From WTFY01 sp965220875 (lineage in GTDB: Bacteria > Pseudomonadota > Gammaproteobacteria > UBA4575), in the NCBI GenBank assembly GCA_965220875.1, contig OZ244849.1, forward strand, positions 806,001-870,000: 64,000 nt of DNA, written 5' to 3'. Each line of letters opens with the position of its first letter. The stretch's first letter is position 1. Both the position numbers and the translations under genes were made by a program. The notes below the pieces were generated by a model, which did no database searches, was not told the DNA's origin, and worked only from the letters and a program-made list of their open reading frames with translations. Below are positions 36,917 through 44,676 of this stretch, one piece after another.

Positions 36917-37022
36917 GGTTTTGCCTCAGGAAGAGGTTCCTGTCCGGCTTGAAGGCGAGTCCAGGGCATGCCGGGAGTCGCGTAGGACCAAAAGGTAATG
37001 CTGGCTATCGCATAAAGAGTAT

Positions 37023-37051
37023 TTGGTTTCGTGAGGATCATTCACTATAAT
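37023..37051 (+). promoter_or_regulatory. Sigma70 promoter for cytochrome c5
   Basis: TTGGTT (37023-37028) and TATAAT (37046-37051) are 17 bases apart. Transcription would start near 37058, about 39 bases before the GTG start. Confidence 0.65.
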
Positions 37052-37096
37052 CCGCAGCGCACCTTGAGCAAAGAACCAACATAAATAGGAGTTTGT

Positions 37097-37594
37097 GTGA
37101 GCGACACAAGATTTTCAGCAACGTTAAAGATCGTATCCGGAGTTCTGGTCGGGTCAACTATTGCGGTTTTGGCCCTTGCGAATGTTCTCATTTCGGATGC
37201 GGATTATTCCCATGAGACCGTGATCAAGGAAAACATTGAAGATCGAATCAAGCCGGTCGGCAGTGTGCATCTTGCTGGCAGTGACCCGCAGCCAGCCGAG
37301 GACGTCGCTGATGAGCCGGCAAAAAAAGAGCCTGAGCTTGTTGTTGCCAGTGCGGAAAAATCGATCGAGCAGATCTATCAGGCTTGTGCGATATGCCACG
37401 GCCCAGGTGTCCTGAATGCACCGAAACTGGGCGACATGGCAGGTTGGGGTCCGCGTCTTGCCAAGGGTGAAGACCAGCTTTATGCAAATGCGATCAATGG
37501 TATCGGAGCAATGCCGCCCAAGGGCGGGCGTCTTGATTTTTCGGATGACGAGGTCAGGAGAGCGGTCGACTACATGCTTGATTCCGTGCGCTGA
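37097..37594 (+). CDS. Cytochrome c5-type mono-heme cytochrome, membrane-anchored
   Basis: The 165-residue protein has an N-terminal membrane anchor (about 10-32), an acidic, proline- and alanine-rich linker (about 50-85) and one class I c-heme domain. The heme site is CAICHG, with distal Met in GIGAMPPKGG. Cytochrome c5 carries electrons in gammaproteobacterial respiration. The GTG start at 37097 has TAGGAG six bases before it. It is a single gene behind its own promoter. Confidence 0.9.
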   Translation: MSDTRFSATLKIVSGVLVGSTIAVLALANVLISDADYSHETVIKENIEDRIKPVGSVHLAGSDPQPAEDVADEPAKKEPELVVASAEKSIEQIYQACAICHGPGVLNAPKLGDMAGWGPRLAKGEDQLYANAINGIGAMPPKGGRLDFSDDEVRRAVDYMLDSVR

Positions 37595-37732
37595 TTCTTC
37601 TTTTCTGTCACAACCGGGGTGACGCCAGCCGCGGCAACCTGCAAACCTGTTAGGGGGGCTGGAACTGGCTGGTTTTTGAGATCAGCTGTGTAATATGCCT
37701 GTACCCGCAGTCCAGGCGGGCGTCACGGTTGC

Positions 37733-37984
37733 CTATTCAGCATTCTTTCCTTCGAGTTCCTCGATACGCTTTTGCAGTTTCCTGATGCGCAGCTGGCTTT
37801 GCGCCAGCATCTCGCTTTGAGCGTCAAACTCCCTGCGAGAAACCAGGTCTAGCTGCTGGAACACACCCTCTGCCACTGCACGCACGTTCTTTTCAATCCG
37901 ATCCTTGCCTTTTTTCAAGTCATCAGGAAGGGATGCGCTGATCTTGTGCACAACCTCATCCAGTATGCGCGGGTTAAGCTTCAT
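37733..37984 (-). CDS. ubiK: UbiK, ubiquinone biosynthesis accessory factor (YqiC-like)
   Basis: The 83-residue protein has the family N-terminus (MKLNPRILDEVVHKI), an amphipathic middle and a C-terminal coiled coil rich in Leu, Arg and Glu (about 50-80). UbiK assists aerobic ubiquinone synthesis together with UbiJ, whose gene is also in this window. The gene stands alone on minus, upstream of and divergent from the glnK region. Confidence 0.9.
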   Translation of the reverse strand: MKLNPRILDEVVHKISASLPDDLKKGKDRIEKNVRAVAEGVFQQLDLVSRREFDAQSEMLAQSQLRIRKLQKRIEELEGKNAE

Positions 37985-38203
37985 GGGTCACAACTCCTTG
38001 GCGTTTCGTCTTCAAAATATACCACATTTGATTTTGTCCTATGGATTTGGCAAGGCTGCTGCGCGTGGTGCTTGGACAATGTCCTGTCTGCACCCAGCCT
38101 GGGAAAATGAAGTTTCTTCGCATGACAGCGGTTCGCAGGGTCTGAGGGAGCCGTTTGTACATGCCAGGTAACGGGTCCAGGCGGTCCGGTAGGGCACGAA
38201 TAC

Positions 38204-38231
38204 GGTGCACCTTGAATCGAATCTGGTGCAC
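38204..38231 (+). promoter_or_regulatory. Candidate NtrC-type enhancer sites
   Basis: GGTGCAC occurs at 38204-38210 and 38225-38231, 21 bp (two helical turns) apart. Each contains the palindrome GTGCAC, and TGCACC-N13-GGTGCA resembles NtrC half-sites with wider spacing than the consensus. They lie about 90 bp upstream of the sigma54 promoter, a typical enhancer distance. Confidence 0.4.
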
Positions 38232-38303
38232 AGCTCGTGAATCAGGCGTGTTCGAAATTCGAGGATGCTTCATAACTCATTGTTTTTTCTGACTCAATAC
38301 GAG

Positions 38304-38320
38304 TTGGCACGATGTGTGCT
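38304..38320 (+). promoter_or_regulatory. Sigma54 (RpoN) promoter of the glnK-amtB operon
   Basis: TTGGCACG-ATGT-GTGCT matches the -24/-12 consensus with GG at 38306-38307 and GC at 38318-38319, the required GG-N10-GC spacing. The -24 box is perfect and the -12 box has one mismatch. Transcription would begin near 38331, upstream of the porin remnant. Confidence 0.8.
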
Positions 38321-38368
38321 CTAGCTTGTGTATAGCACCAAGCAATCCATGACCGAGGAGAAATTCCC

Positions 38369-38567
38369 GTGTATAGGAAATTACATGAGATGGCATTGGC
38401 GGCCATGCTGATGAGTAGTCTCGTGCGTTGTTCAGTAATGGCTGATATGAAGATCACCGGCAACGCGGGAGTTTTGCCTGATTACATTTTCGCGGGATTC
38501 TGGTGTGGCCTCCGGTGCTGTCGATCTGGATGCAGGCTCCAGTCCGTGTGTACATCCTGAATCGTGA
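38369..38567 (+). pseudogene. Decayed TorF-type porin gene before glnK
   Basis: A GTG with GAGGAG eight bases upstream opens a frame with a signal-like start (ALAAMLMSSLV), then MADMKITGNAGVLPDYIFAG, resembling the start of TorF-family porins (GNAGVVSDYIFRG), which often precede glnK-amtB. After GF the similarity moves to another frame, DSGVASGAVDLDAG, then stops at 38567. The remaining some 150-200 residues of a normal porin are missing, so a frameshift plus large deletion is inferred. Alternatively it is a leader peptide; the similarity is short. Confidence 0.45.
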
Positions 38568-38602
38568 TCACGTAACCGAAAGTAAATACAGGAGTTATGA
38601 CT

Positions 38603-38941
38603 ATGAAGCTTGTCACCGCAGTTATTAAGCCATTCAAGCTGGACTATGTACGCGAGGCGTTGTCGGGAATCGGTGTAACCGGTGTCACCGTGGCCGAAGT
38701 GAAAGGCTTCGGCAGGCAAAAGGGGCACACGGAGTTGTACCGGGGTGCAGAGTACATTGTCGACTTCCTGCCCAAGGTGATGCTGGAGATTGCAGTGGAA
38801 GACGGCATGCTGGATTCCGTAGTCGAAGCCATCATCAAGGCGGCGGGTACGGGAAAAATCGGCGACGGCAAGATTTTTGTCACACCCCTCGAACAGGTCG
38901 TGCGGATCCGTACCGGAGAAACCGGCCCGGAGGCATTATGA
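38603..38941 (+). CDS. glnK: Nitrogen regulatory protein P-II (GlnK)
   Basis: GlnK senses nitrogen status and gates AmtB. The ATG at 38603 gives 112 residues, the standard P-II length, and sits eight bases after GGAG; the ATG at 38597 is too close. The uridylylation-site tyrosine is Y51 in YRGAEY, the T-loop end, and the nucleotide-binding segments GKIGDGKIFV and the RTGE loop are intact. It is followed 32 bases later by amtB, under the sigma54 promoter. Confidence 0.97.
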   Translation: MKLVTAVIKPFKLDYVREALSGIGVTGVTVAEVKGFGRQKGHTELYRGAEYIVDFLPKVMLEIAVEDGMLDSVVEAIIKAAGTGKIGDGKIFVTPLEQVVRIRTGETGPEAL

Positions 38942-38973
38942 ATGACAGGTGGATTCTTTAGGAGGATGTTGTG

Positions 38974-40236
38974 ATGGATCAGGTTTTTGAACTGCAATAT
39001 GCAGTCGACACTTTCTACTTTCTGGTATGCGGTGCACTGGTGATGTGGATGGCTGCCGGCTTTTCCATGCTCGAATCGGGTCTTGTACGAAGCAAGAACA
39101 CTGCTGAAATACTTACCAAGAATGTTGCCCTGTACTCGATCTCCTGCATCATGTACATGATTTGCGGGTATATGATCATGTATGACGGCGCCTGGTTCTT
39201 GTCCGGCATTGCAGGGGATGAGAATCTGGTACAGGACCTGCTGTCTGCCTCTGCGGAAAACGGATTTCATGGTGATTCGGTCTATTCGGATGCATCGGAC
39301 TTCTTCTTCCAGGTGGTATTCGTAGCGACAGCCATGTCGATCGTATCAGGAGCCGTGGCTGAACGAATGAAAATGTGGTCATTTCTGCTTTTCGTGGTTG
39401 TGTTTACCGCATTCATCTATCCACTGGAAGGCAGCTGGACCTGGAACGGCAAGGACGTATTCGGGTGGTTCAACCTCGCAGATGCCGGGTTTTCCGATTT
39501 TGCGGGATCCGGTATCATGCACATGGCAGGTGCGACGGCCGCGCTGGCCGGGGTGATTCTGCTGGGCCCTCGCAAGGGCAAGTACGCTCCGGGTGGCAAG
39601 GTAATTGCCATCCCGGGCGCGAATCTTCCCCTCGCCACCTTGGGGACATTCATCCTGTGGATGGGCTGGTTCGGGTTCAACGGTGGCTCGGTATTGAAGC
39701 TGGGAGATGCCGCCAGTGCCAACGCGGTGGCCGTGGTATTCCTGAATACCAATGCGGCTGCTGCTGGGGGTTTGGTTACAGCCCTGGTCGTGGCACGGCT
39801 TTGGTTCGGCAAGGCAGACCTGACCATGGCACTGAACGGAGCACTGGCTGGCCTCGTTGCCATCACAGCCGAACCTCTCGCGCCATCTCCCTTGATGGCA
39901 ACCCTGATTGGTGCAGCGGGTGGGGGCATGGTTGTCTTGTCCATCGTGTTGCTGGACAAGCTCAGGATTGACGATCCTGTGGGAGCGATATCCGTGCACG
40001 GTGTTGTTGGGCTGTGGGGACTGCTCGCGGTGCCGATTACGAATCCGGATGTGAAATTTACCGGGCAGTTGCTGGGAGCCGCCACGATTTTCGTCTGGGT
40101 TTTCCTGGCAAGCCTGGTGATCTGGGGCATCATCAAGCTGGTGATGGGAATCCGTATCAGCGAAGAAGAGGAGTTGCAGGGTGCGGATATTTCCGAATGC
40201 GGTCTGGAGGCGTATCCGGAGTTCGTTATCGAGTAG
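38974..40236 (+). CDS. amtB: Ammonium transporter
   Basis: The 420-residue protein has about 11 membrane spans and conducts ammonium across the inner membrane. Family motifs include WMAAGFSMLESGLVRSKN near the start, FAGSGIMHMAGATAALAG, GWFGFNGGS and DDPVGAISVHGVVGLWG with a pore His. The ATG at 38974 lies eight bases after GGAGG; an in-frame GTG at 38971 is less likely. Pairing with glnK is the standard arrangement. Confidence 0.97.
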   Translation: MDQVFELQYAVDTFYFLVCGALVMWMAAGFSMLESGLVRSKNTAEILTKNVALYSISCIMYMICGYMIMYDGAWFLSGIAGDENLVQDLLSASAENGFHGDSVYSDASDFFFQVVFVATAMSIVSGAVAERMKMWSFLLFVVVFTAFIYPLEGSWTWNGKDVFGWFNLADAGFSDFAGSGIMHMAGATAALAGVILLGPRKGKYAPGGKVIAIPGANLPLATLGTFILWMGWFGFNGGSVLKLGDAASANAVAVVFLNTNAAAAGGLVTALVVARLWFGKADLTMALNGALAGLVAITAEPLAPSPLMATLIGAAGGGMVVLSIVLLDKLRIDDPVGAISVHGVVGLWGLLAVPITNPDVKFTGQLLGAATIFVWVFLASLVIWGIIKLVMGIRISEEEELQGADISECGLEAYPEFVIE

Positions 40237-40274
40237 CCCGCAGTCCGGTTCGGGCGCTTTGTGCAAGGCACAGC

Positions 40275-41132
40275 TTATGGCTTGGAGTCCTTAATGAACT
40301 GCGGGGCTGAAAGGCTGGCAAAGTGGATTGCATGGTTGTAGTAGCGGGTTTCAAACTCTGGGTGCCTGGCAGATTCCGGGCGGTGGCAGGTAAGCTGCAC
40401 GGTCTTGCTTGCGATCGTTGCAGTCCACCAGCCAGTAGGGTAGCAGGGCTGCGGAAAATGAATCAGTTCTGTTGCACCGAATCCGGCTTTACGCATGCAG
40501 GCATGCATGGGCCGGATGATGCTCTCAAGATGAACCAGGGGCGATTCACTTTGCTGGACAAGCAGGCCATCATTTCTCAGTGCATGAAAACAGTCCTTGT
40601 AGAACGGTGTGGAGAAAAGTCCCTGCGCAGGGCCGAACGGGTCCGTACTGTCGACAATGATGACATCCACCGATTCGGGATTCCTTTTCTGAATCCATTC
40701 GGTTGCATCCTCGAATATAAACTCAATACGCGGGTCATGGTTTGATTCGCACAATTCCGGGAAATATTTCTCGGAAAGTCTCGTTACCCGCTCATCGATC
40801 TCGACCTGTAAAATCTTCAGCACGCAGCCATGTTTTGCCACTTCTCGCAGGGTACCGCAATCACCACCGCCCACGATCAATATTTCGGCAGGTTCCGGGT
40901 GGCTGAACAGGACCGGGTGTGCCAGCATTTCGTGGTATATAAAGTTGTCACGTTCCGTTAGCATTACGAAACCGTCAATCGCCATCATCTTGCCAAAACT
41001 TTTGGTTGAATAGATTTCAATAGTCTGGAAGGGCGTCTGCTCCTCATGAAGTTTTTTGTGAATCTCGAAGGAAAGTGCCGTGCCACATTCCGTGCAAGGT
41101 TCGGTAAACCATGATTGTTCCGTGTACCCCAT
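40275..41132 (-). CDS. speE: Polyamine aminopropyltransferase (spermidine synthase)
   Basis: SpeE transfers aminopropyl from decarboxylated SAM to putrescine. From the ATG at 41132, preceded by AGGAC, it is 285 residues. The N-terminal beta domain contains SFGKMMAIDGFVMLTERDNF, followed by the nucleotide motif ILIVGGGDCGTLREV and catalytic DSTDPFGPA. It is divergent from speA, so the pair shares a 65-base regulatory region. No speD was found in the window. Confidence 0.96.
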   Translation of the reverse strand: MGYTEQSWFTEPCTECGTALSFEIHKKLHEEQTPFQTIEIYSTKSFGKMMAIDGFVMLTERDNFIYHEMLAHPVLFSHPEPAEILIVGGGDCGTLREVAKHGCVLKILQVEIDERVTRLSEKYFPELCESNHDPRIEFIFEDATEWIQKRNPESVDVIIVDSTDPFGPAQGLFSTPFYKDCFHALRNDGLLVQQSESPLVHLESIIRPMHACMRKAGFGATELIHFPQPCYPTGWWTATIASKTVQLTCHRPESARHPEFETRYYNHAIHFASLSAPQFIKDSKP

Positions 41133-41197
41133 GCAAATCTGTCCTGAAGAAAAATAAGTCAGGCCGTTCCAGATAACCGGCAGCCAAATCATACACC

Positions 41198-43138
41198 ATG
41201 GTGAGCACCTGCAAGCATTGGAATCCCAGGCATGCCTGTAAGCACTACCGTGTTTCCAGGTGGGGCATGGAATTTTTCGGAATCAATGCGGCAGGGCATG
41301 CCTGTGCCCGAGGCGACTCTGGCGAACTGGACCTGTATGAACTGGGTTTGGACCTCAAGGACAGGGGGATCGGGTTTCCTGTGCTGGTTCGTTTCCCGCA
41401 TATCCTGCAGCAAATGCTAGGCAGGCTGTACACGGCCTTTCACGAAGCCATCGCTTCCTGTAACTATGCAGGCGCTTATGTTGCGGCCTACCCGGTGAAG
41501 GTGAACCAGCAGGCTTCTGTGATCCGGTATTTTCACCAGCAGAATCACTGGCCGGTAGCCTTCGAAGTGGGCAGCAAGGCGGAACTGGTGGCCTGCCTGG
41601 GGCTACTGCATGCAGGGAACCGGACCATCATCTGCAATGGGTACAAGGATGAGGCCTATATACGCTTGGCACTCACCGGACGACGTCTGGGACACGACGT
41701 CATCATTGTTCTGGAAAGCCCGGATGAATTTCAGCATGTATTCAGGCAGTCGACACAGTTGAATGTTGAGCCGGTGTTGGGCATGCGTATCCGTTTGTCG
41801 GTGACTGCGCAAGGCAAATGGCAAAACACTGGTGGTGAGCACTCGAAATTCGGACTCACTTCGGAAGAGGTCTTGCAACTGCTGGCGGATCTTCAAAGAA
41901 ACGCTGCGTCTGGCTGGATGCGCATGCTGCATTTCCATATGGGTTCGCAGATCTCCTCCCTGCAGCATATCCGTGCAGGCATCGAGGAAGGTGTGAGCTA
42001 TTTCGCGGAACTTTACAGGCTCGGCATCGAGTGTACACAGCTGAACGTGGGCGGGGGTCTTGCCGTGGATTATGAAGGCAGCCAGTCGAACTCGTACTTT
42101 TCGATGGATTACAGCGTCAATGAATATGCCCGTTCCGTCGTCAGCATCGTGCACTCCGTATGCAAGTCGCGTGGTGTTCCTGCCCCGGCACTTTTCACCG
42201 AAAGTGGCAGGGCAATGACGGCCTGCCACGCGGTCCTGCTGACGAACGTCATCAAGGCGGAGTATCGCAAGGGAGACATCCCGGGCACAGTTCCGGATTT
42301 TCCGGGTGCTGAAAACGAAAGGCTGATGGGGCTGGTCAAGGTATGCCGGCAAATCCGCTCGAGTACCGCCGGGCAGGGCCATGCGGTGGATCATTCCCGC
42401 CAGTATGCTGACCTGATACAGGCTATGAAACAGGTCAACCATGCATTTTCCCGTGCTGGAATTTCACTGGCTGAAAAGGCCTATGCAGAATCGTTAGAGC
42501 TGGACGCCTGCCGATGGCTGTTCAGATCAGGGGAGTGTCTTGATGCTTCCCAGCGCAGTGAACTTGAGGAAAGGCTGGTAGACAAGTATTTCTGCAATTT
42601 CTCGCTGTTTCAGTCGACACCGGATATATGGGGGCTGGGCCAGATTTTCCCGGTTTTGCCCTTGCATCGGCTGGATGAGCTACCAACCCGGCATGTGCGC
42701 CTGCATGACCTGACATGCGACTCGGATGGTGCGATTGAACGATATGTAGAAGCCGGTTCGCTCAAGCCGTACCTGTCACTTCATGAGCTGGAGCCGGACC
42801 GGGATTACCTGGTAGGTGTATTTCTTACCGGGGCATACCAGGAAATACTGGGTGACATGCACAACCTGTTTGGAGACACGAATGCCGTGAATGTAGAGGT
42901 GAATCCTGGAGAAGGGTATCGAATCTGCGAACAGACGCCGGGTGACACCATTGAGGAAGTGCTTGCGCCTGTCCATGTCAGTGCTGATGAAATACGTCGG
43001 ACCTGGCATGCCAGGATGGCAGAAAGTGCAGTATCCCGGGCGGACGCCGCCCAAACGCTGCAGGTACTTGAAGCTGCTCTGCAGGCGAGCTGCTACCTTG
43101 AGACTGGCAAATCCGGCAGGCACCGGGGCAATTCATGA
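41198..43138 (+). CDS. speA: Biosynthetic arginine decarboxylase
   Basis: SpeA converts arginine to agmatine, the entry to putrescine. The 646-residue PLP enzyme has the family start (YRVSRWGMEFFGINAAGH), the PLP lysine in AAYPVKVNQQASV and the phosphate loop NVGGGLAVDYEG; CEQTPGDTIEEVL occurs near the C-terminus. It is divergent from speE. The start ATG 41198 matches the length of homologues. The ycgL start overlaps its stop (ATGA). Confidence 0.96.
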   Translation: MVSTCKHWNPRHACKHYRVSRWGMEFFGINAAGHACARGDSGELDLYELGLDLKDRGIGFPVLVRFPHILQQMLGRLYTAFHEAIASCNYAGAYVAAYPVKVNQQASVIRYFHQQNHWPVAFEVGSKAELVACLGLLHAGNRTIICNGYKDEAYIRLALTGRRLGHDVIIVLESPDEFQHVFRQSTQLNVEPVLGMRIRLSVTAQGKWQNTGGEHSKFGLTSEEVLQLLADLQRNAASGWMRMLHFHMGSQISSLQHIRAGIEEGVSYFAELYRLGIECTQLNVGGGLAVDYEGSQSNSYFSMDYSVNEYARSVVSIVHSVCKSRGVPAPALFTESGRAMTACHAVLLTNVIKAEYRKGDIPGTVPDFPGAENERLMGLVKVCRQIRSSTAGQGHAVDHSRQYADLIQAMKQVNHAFSRAGISLAEKAYAESLELDACRWLFRSGECLDASQRSELEERLVDKYFCNFSLFQSTPDIWGLGQIFPVLPLHRLDELPTRHVRLHDLTCDSDGAIERYVEAGSLKPYLSLHELEPDRDYLVGVFLTGAYQEILGDMHNLFGDTNAVNVEVNPGEGYRICEQTPGDTIEEVLAPVHVSADEIRRTWHARMAESAVSRADAAQTLQVLEAALQASCYLETGKSGRHRGNS

Positions 43139-43380
43139 AATGCTATGTGTACAAAAGCCTGAAAAAACCGGAGACGTATCTTTATCTGGGCAAGAAAGGC
43201 GGGTTCGATGCCCTGCCGGACAAGATGATGGACCTGTTTGGCAAGCCACAACTGGTTCTGGAGTTCGAGCTGGTTGAAGGCCGTGCTCTTGCTCATGCAG
43301 ATTCGGCACAGGTTATGACAGAGATGAATGAACAAGGTTATTACCTGCAAATACCCTTGAATTCAGACAAGCCGGCCTGA
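43135..43380 (+). CDS. YcgL domain-containing protein
   Basis: The 81-residue protein has the YcgL pattern: MKCYVYKSLKKPETYLYLGK at the start, then a central FGKPQLVLEFELVEGRALA and LAHADSAQVMTEMNEQGYYL. The function of this small gammaproteobacterial family is unknown. Its ATG overlaps the speA stop codon, so it is translationally coupled to speA. Confidence 0.85.
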   Translation: MKCYVYKSLKKPETYLYLGKKGGFDALPDKMMDLFGKPQLVLEFELVEGRALAHADSAQVMTEMNEQGYYLQIPLNSDKPA

Positions 43381-43452
43381 CCGAAAGACTCTACTCTGGA
43401 GTGATTCCGTGCATTCTCCAGGCTGTACGCACACGGATGTTCGGAAATAGCT

Positions 43453-44502
43453 TCAGTGGGCAATGAAATCCAGCATGCGCCGCGTGGACCGATGTGCCTT
43501 TTTCCTCACTTCCTCGTCCACGAATATTTCGTTCTGACCCGACTCAAGGACGGCTTCAAGGTTGTGCAGGCCATTCATTGCCATCCACGGGCAATGTGCA
43601 CAGCTTTTGCAAGTGGCCCCTTCTCCGGCTGTAGGGGCCTCTATGAAAATCTTGTCCGGTGCAGTTTTTTTCATCTTGTAGAAAATGCGGTTGTCAGTTG
43701 CCACGATGAATGCACTGTGAGGAAGCTCCCTGGCAGCCTTGATCAGCGCAGTGGTGGAGCCGACTACGTCGGCAGCCTCGATTACTGCTTCGGGAGATTC
43801 AGGATGCACGAGGATTGCCGCCTCCGGATACCGTGCAATCAAGTCTCCCAGAGCACGTGCCTTGAACTCCTCGTGTACAACACAGGACCCTTGCCATGAA
43901 ATCATGTCGGCGCCTGTAACCTTTTCTATATAACGCCCCAGATGACGGTCTGGTGCCCAGATGATCTTTTTGTCCTGGTCCATCAGATGGGCAATTACCT
44001 TGACAGCAATGCTTGAAGTCACGACCCAGTCTGCACGGGCTTTGACTTCGGCGCTTGTGTTGGCATAAACGACCACTTCATGGTCCGGATGCTGGTCACA
44101 GAACTCGCTGAATTCCTCGGCGGGGCAACCGAGATCAAGTGAGCAGGTTGCCTGCAGGGTAGGCATCAGGACCCGTTTTTCGGGACTCAGGATTTTTGCG
44201 GTTTCCCCCATGAAACGAACCCCCGCGACGATCAGTGTTGTGGCGTCATGGCGGCTGCCGAACCGTGCCATTTCGAGCGAGTCTGACACAAAGCCACCGG
44301 TCTCCTCGGCAATTCTTTGCAGGGTCTCTTGGGTATAGTAATGCGCAATCAGTACTGCATTTTCCTTTTGGAGAAGGTGCTTGATACGCGCAACCTTTTC
44401 CTCTCTCTGCTGTGCGGTGTACACGGGCATACCCGCCTGGATCACCGCTGTTTCTGGAATGCCTTTCAGGGGCACTGCAAATACGGAGGGTGTGTCTGAC
44501 AT
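43453..44502 (-). CDS. nadA: Quinolinate synthase
   Basis: NadA condenses iminoaspartate and DHAP to quinolinate for NAD, using a 4Fe-4S cluster. The 349-residue protein has AHYYTQETLQ near residue 54, the cluster cysteines in TLQATCSLDLGC and CKSCAHCPWM near the C-terminus, and the substrate motif GVRFMGETAKIL. It is transcribed leftwards from a good sigma70 promoter and converges on ycgL. Confidence 0.97.
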   Translation of the reverse strand: MSDTPSVFAVPLKGIPETAVIQAGMPVYTAQQREEKVARIKHLLQKENAVLIAHYYTQETLQRIAEETGGFVSDSLEMARFGSRHDATTLIVAGVRFMGETAKILSPEKRVLMPTLQATCSLDLGCPAEEFSEFCDQHPDHEVVVYANTSAEVKARADWVVTSSIAVKVIAHLMDQDKKIIWAPDRHLGRYIEKVTGADMISWQGSCVVHEEFKARALGDLIARYPEAAILVHPESPEAVIEAADVVGSTTALIKAARELPHSAFIVATDNRIFYKMKKTAPDKIFIEAPTAGEGATCKSCAHCPWMAMNGLHNLEAVLESGQNEIFVDEEVRKKAHRSTRRMLDFIAH

Positions 44503-44529
44503 ATTCCGGAAGAAGCTTTATATTAGTCC

Positions 44530-44558
44530 CTTATAAAGCGGCTATGGGTGTAAATCAA
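44530..44558 (-). promoter_or_regulatory. Sigma70 promoter for nadA
   Basis: On the minus strand TTGATT (44558-44553) and TATAAG (44535-44530) are 17 bases apart. Transcription would start near 44523, about 20 bases before the nadA ATG. Confidence 0.55.
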
Positions 44559-44676
44559 GTTTGAACCTCTATACTGGACATTCCGAGGTGTTGAAAATGC
44601 ATGGTCCAAAGGAAAAAATTCCTGATTCCGGCTACCCTGAACAGTGTCCGGGGCTTTGCTGCCGGAGCCCGTCATA

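Larger units (their letters stand above)
37985..38368. other. Regulatory intergenic region between ubiK and the glnK operon
   Basis: These 384 bases hold no recognisable gene. They contain two GGTGCAC repeats (38204-38231) and a sigma54-type promoter (38304-38320) directed at the porin remnant and glnK-amtB. The left part, 37985-38200, shows nothing I can name. Confidence 0.6.

Noticed and set aside
39379..40271. Two overlapping minus-strand open frames opposite amtB
   Set aside because: Both are shadows of amtB, which has complete motifs on plus.
41603..42442. Minus-strand open frame opposite speA
   Set aside because: It lies entirely within speA and resembles no protein.
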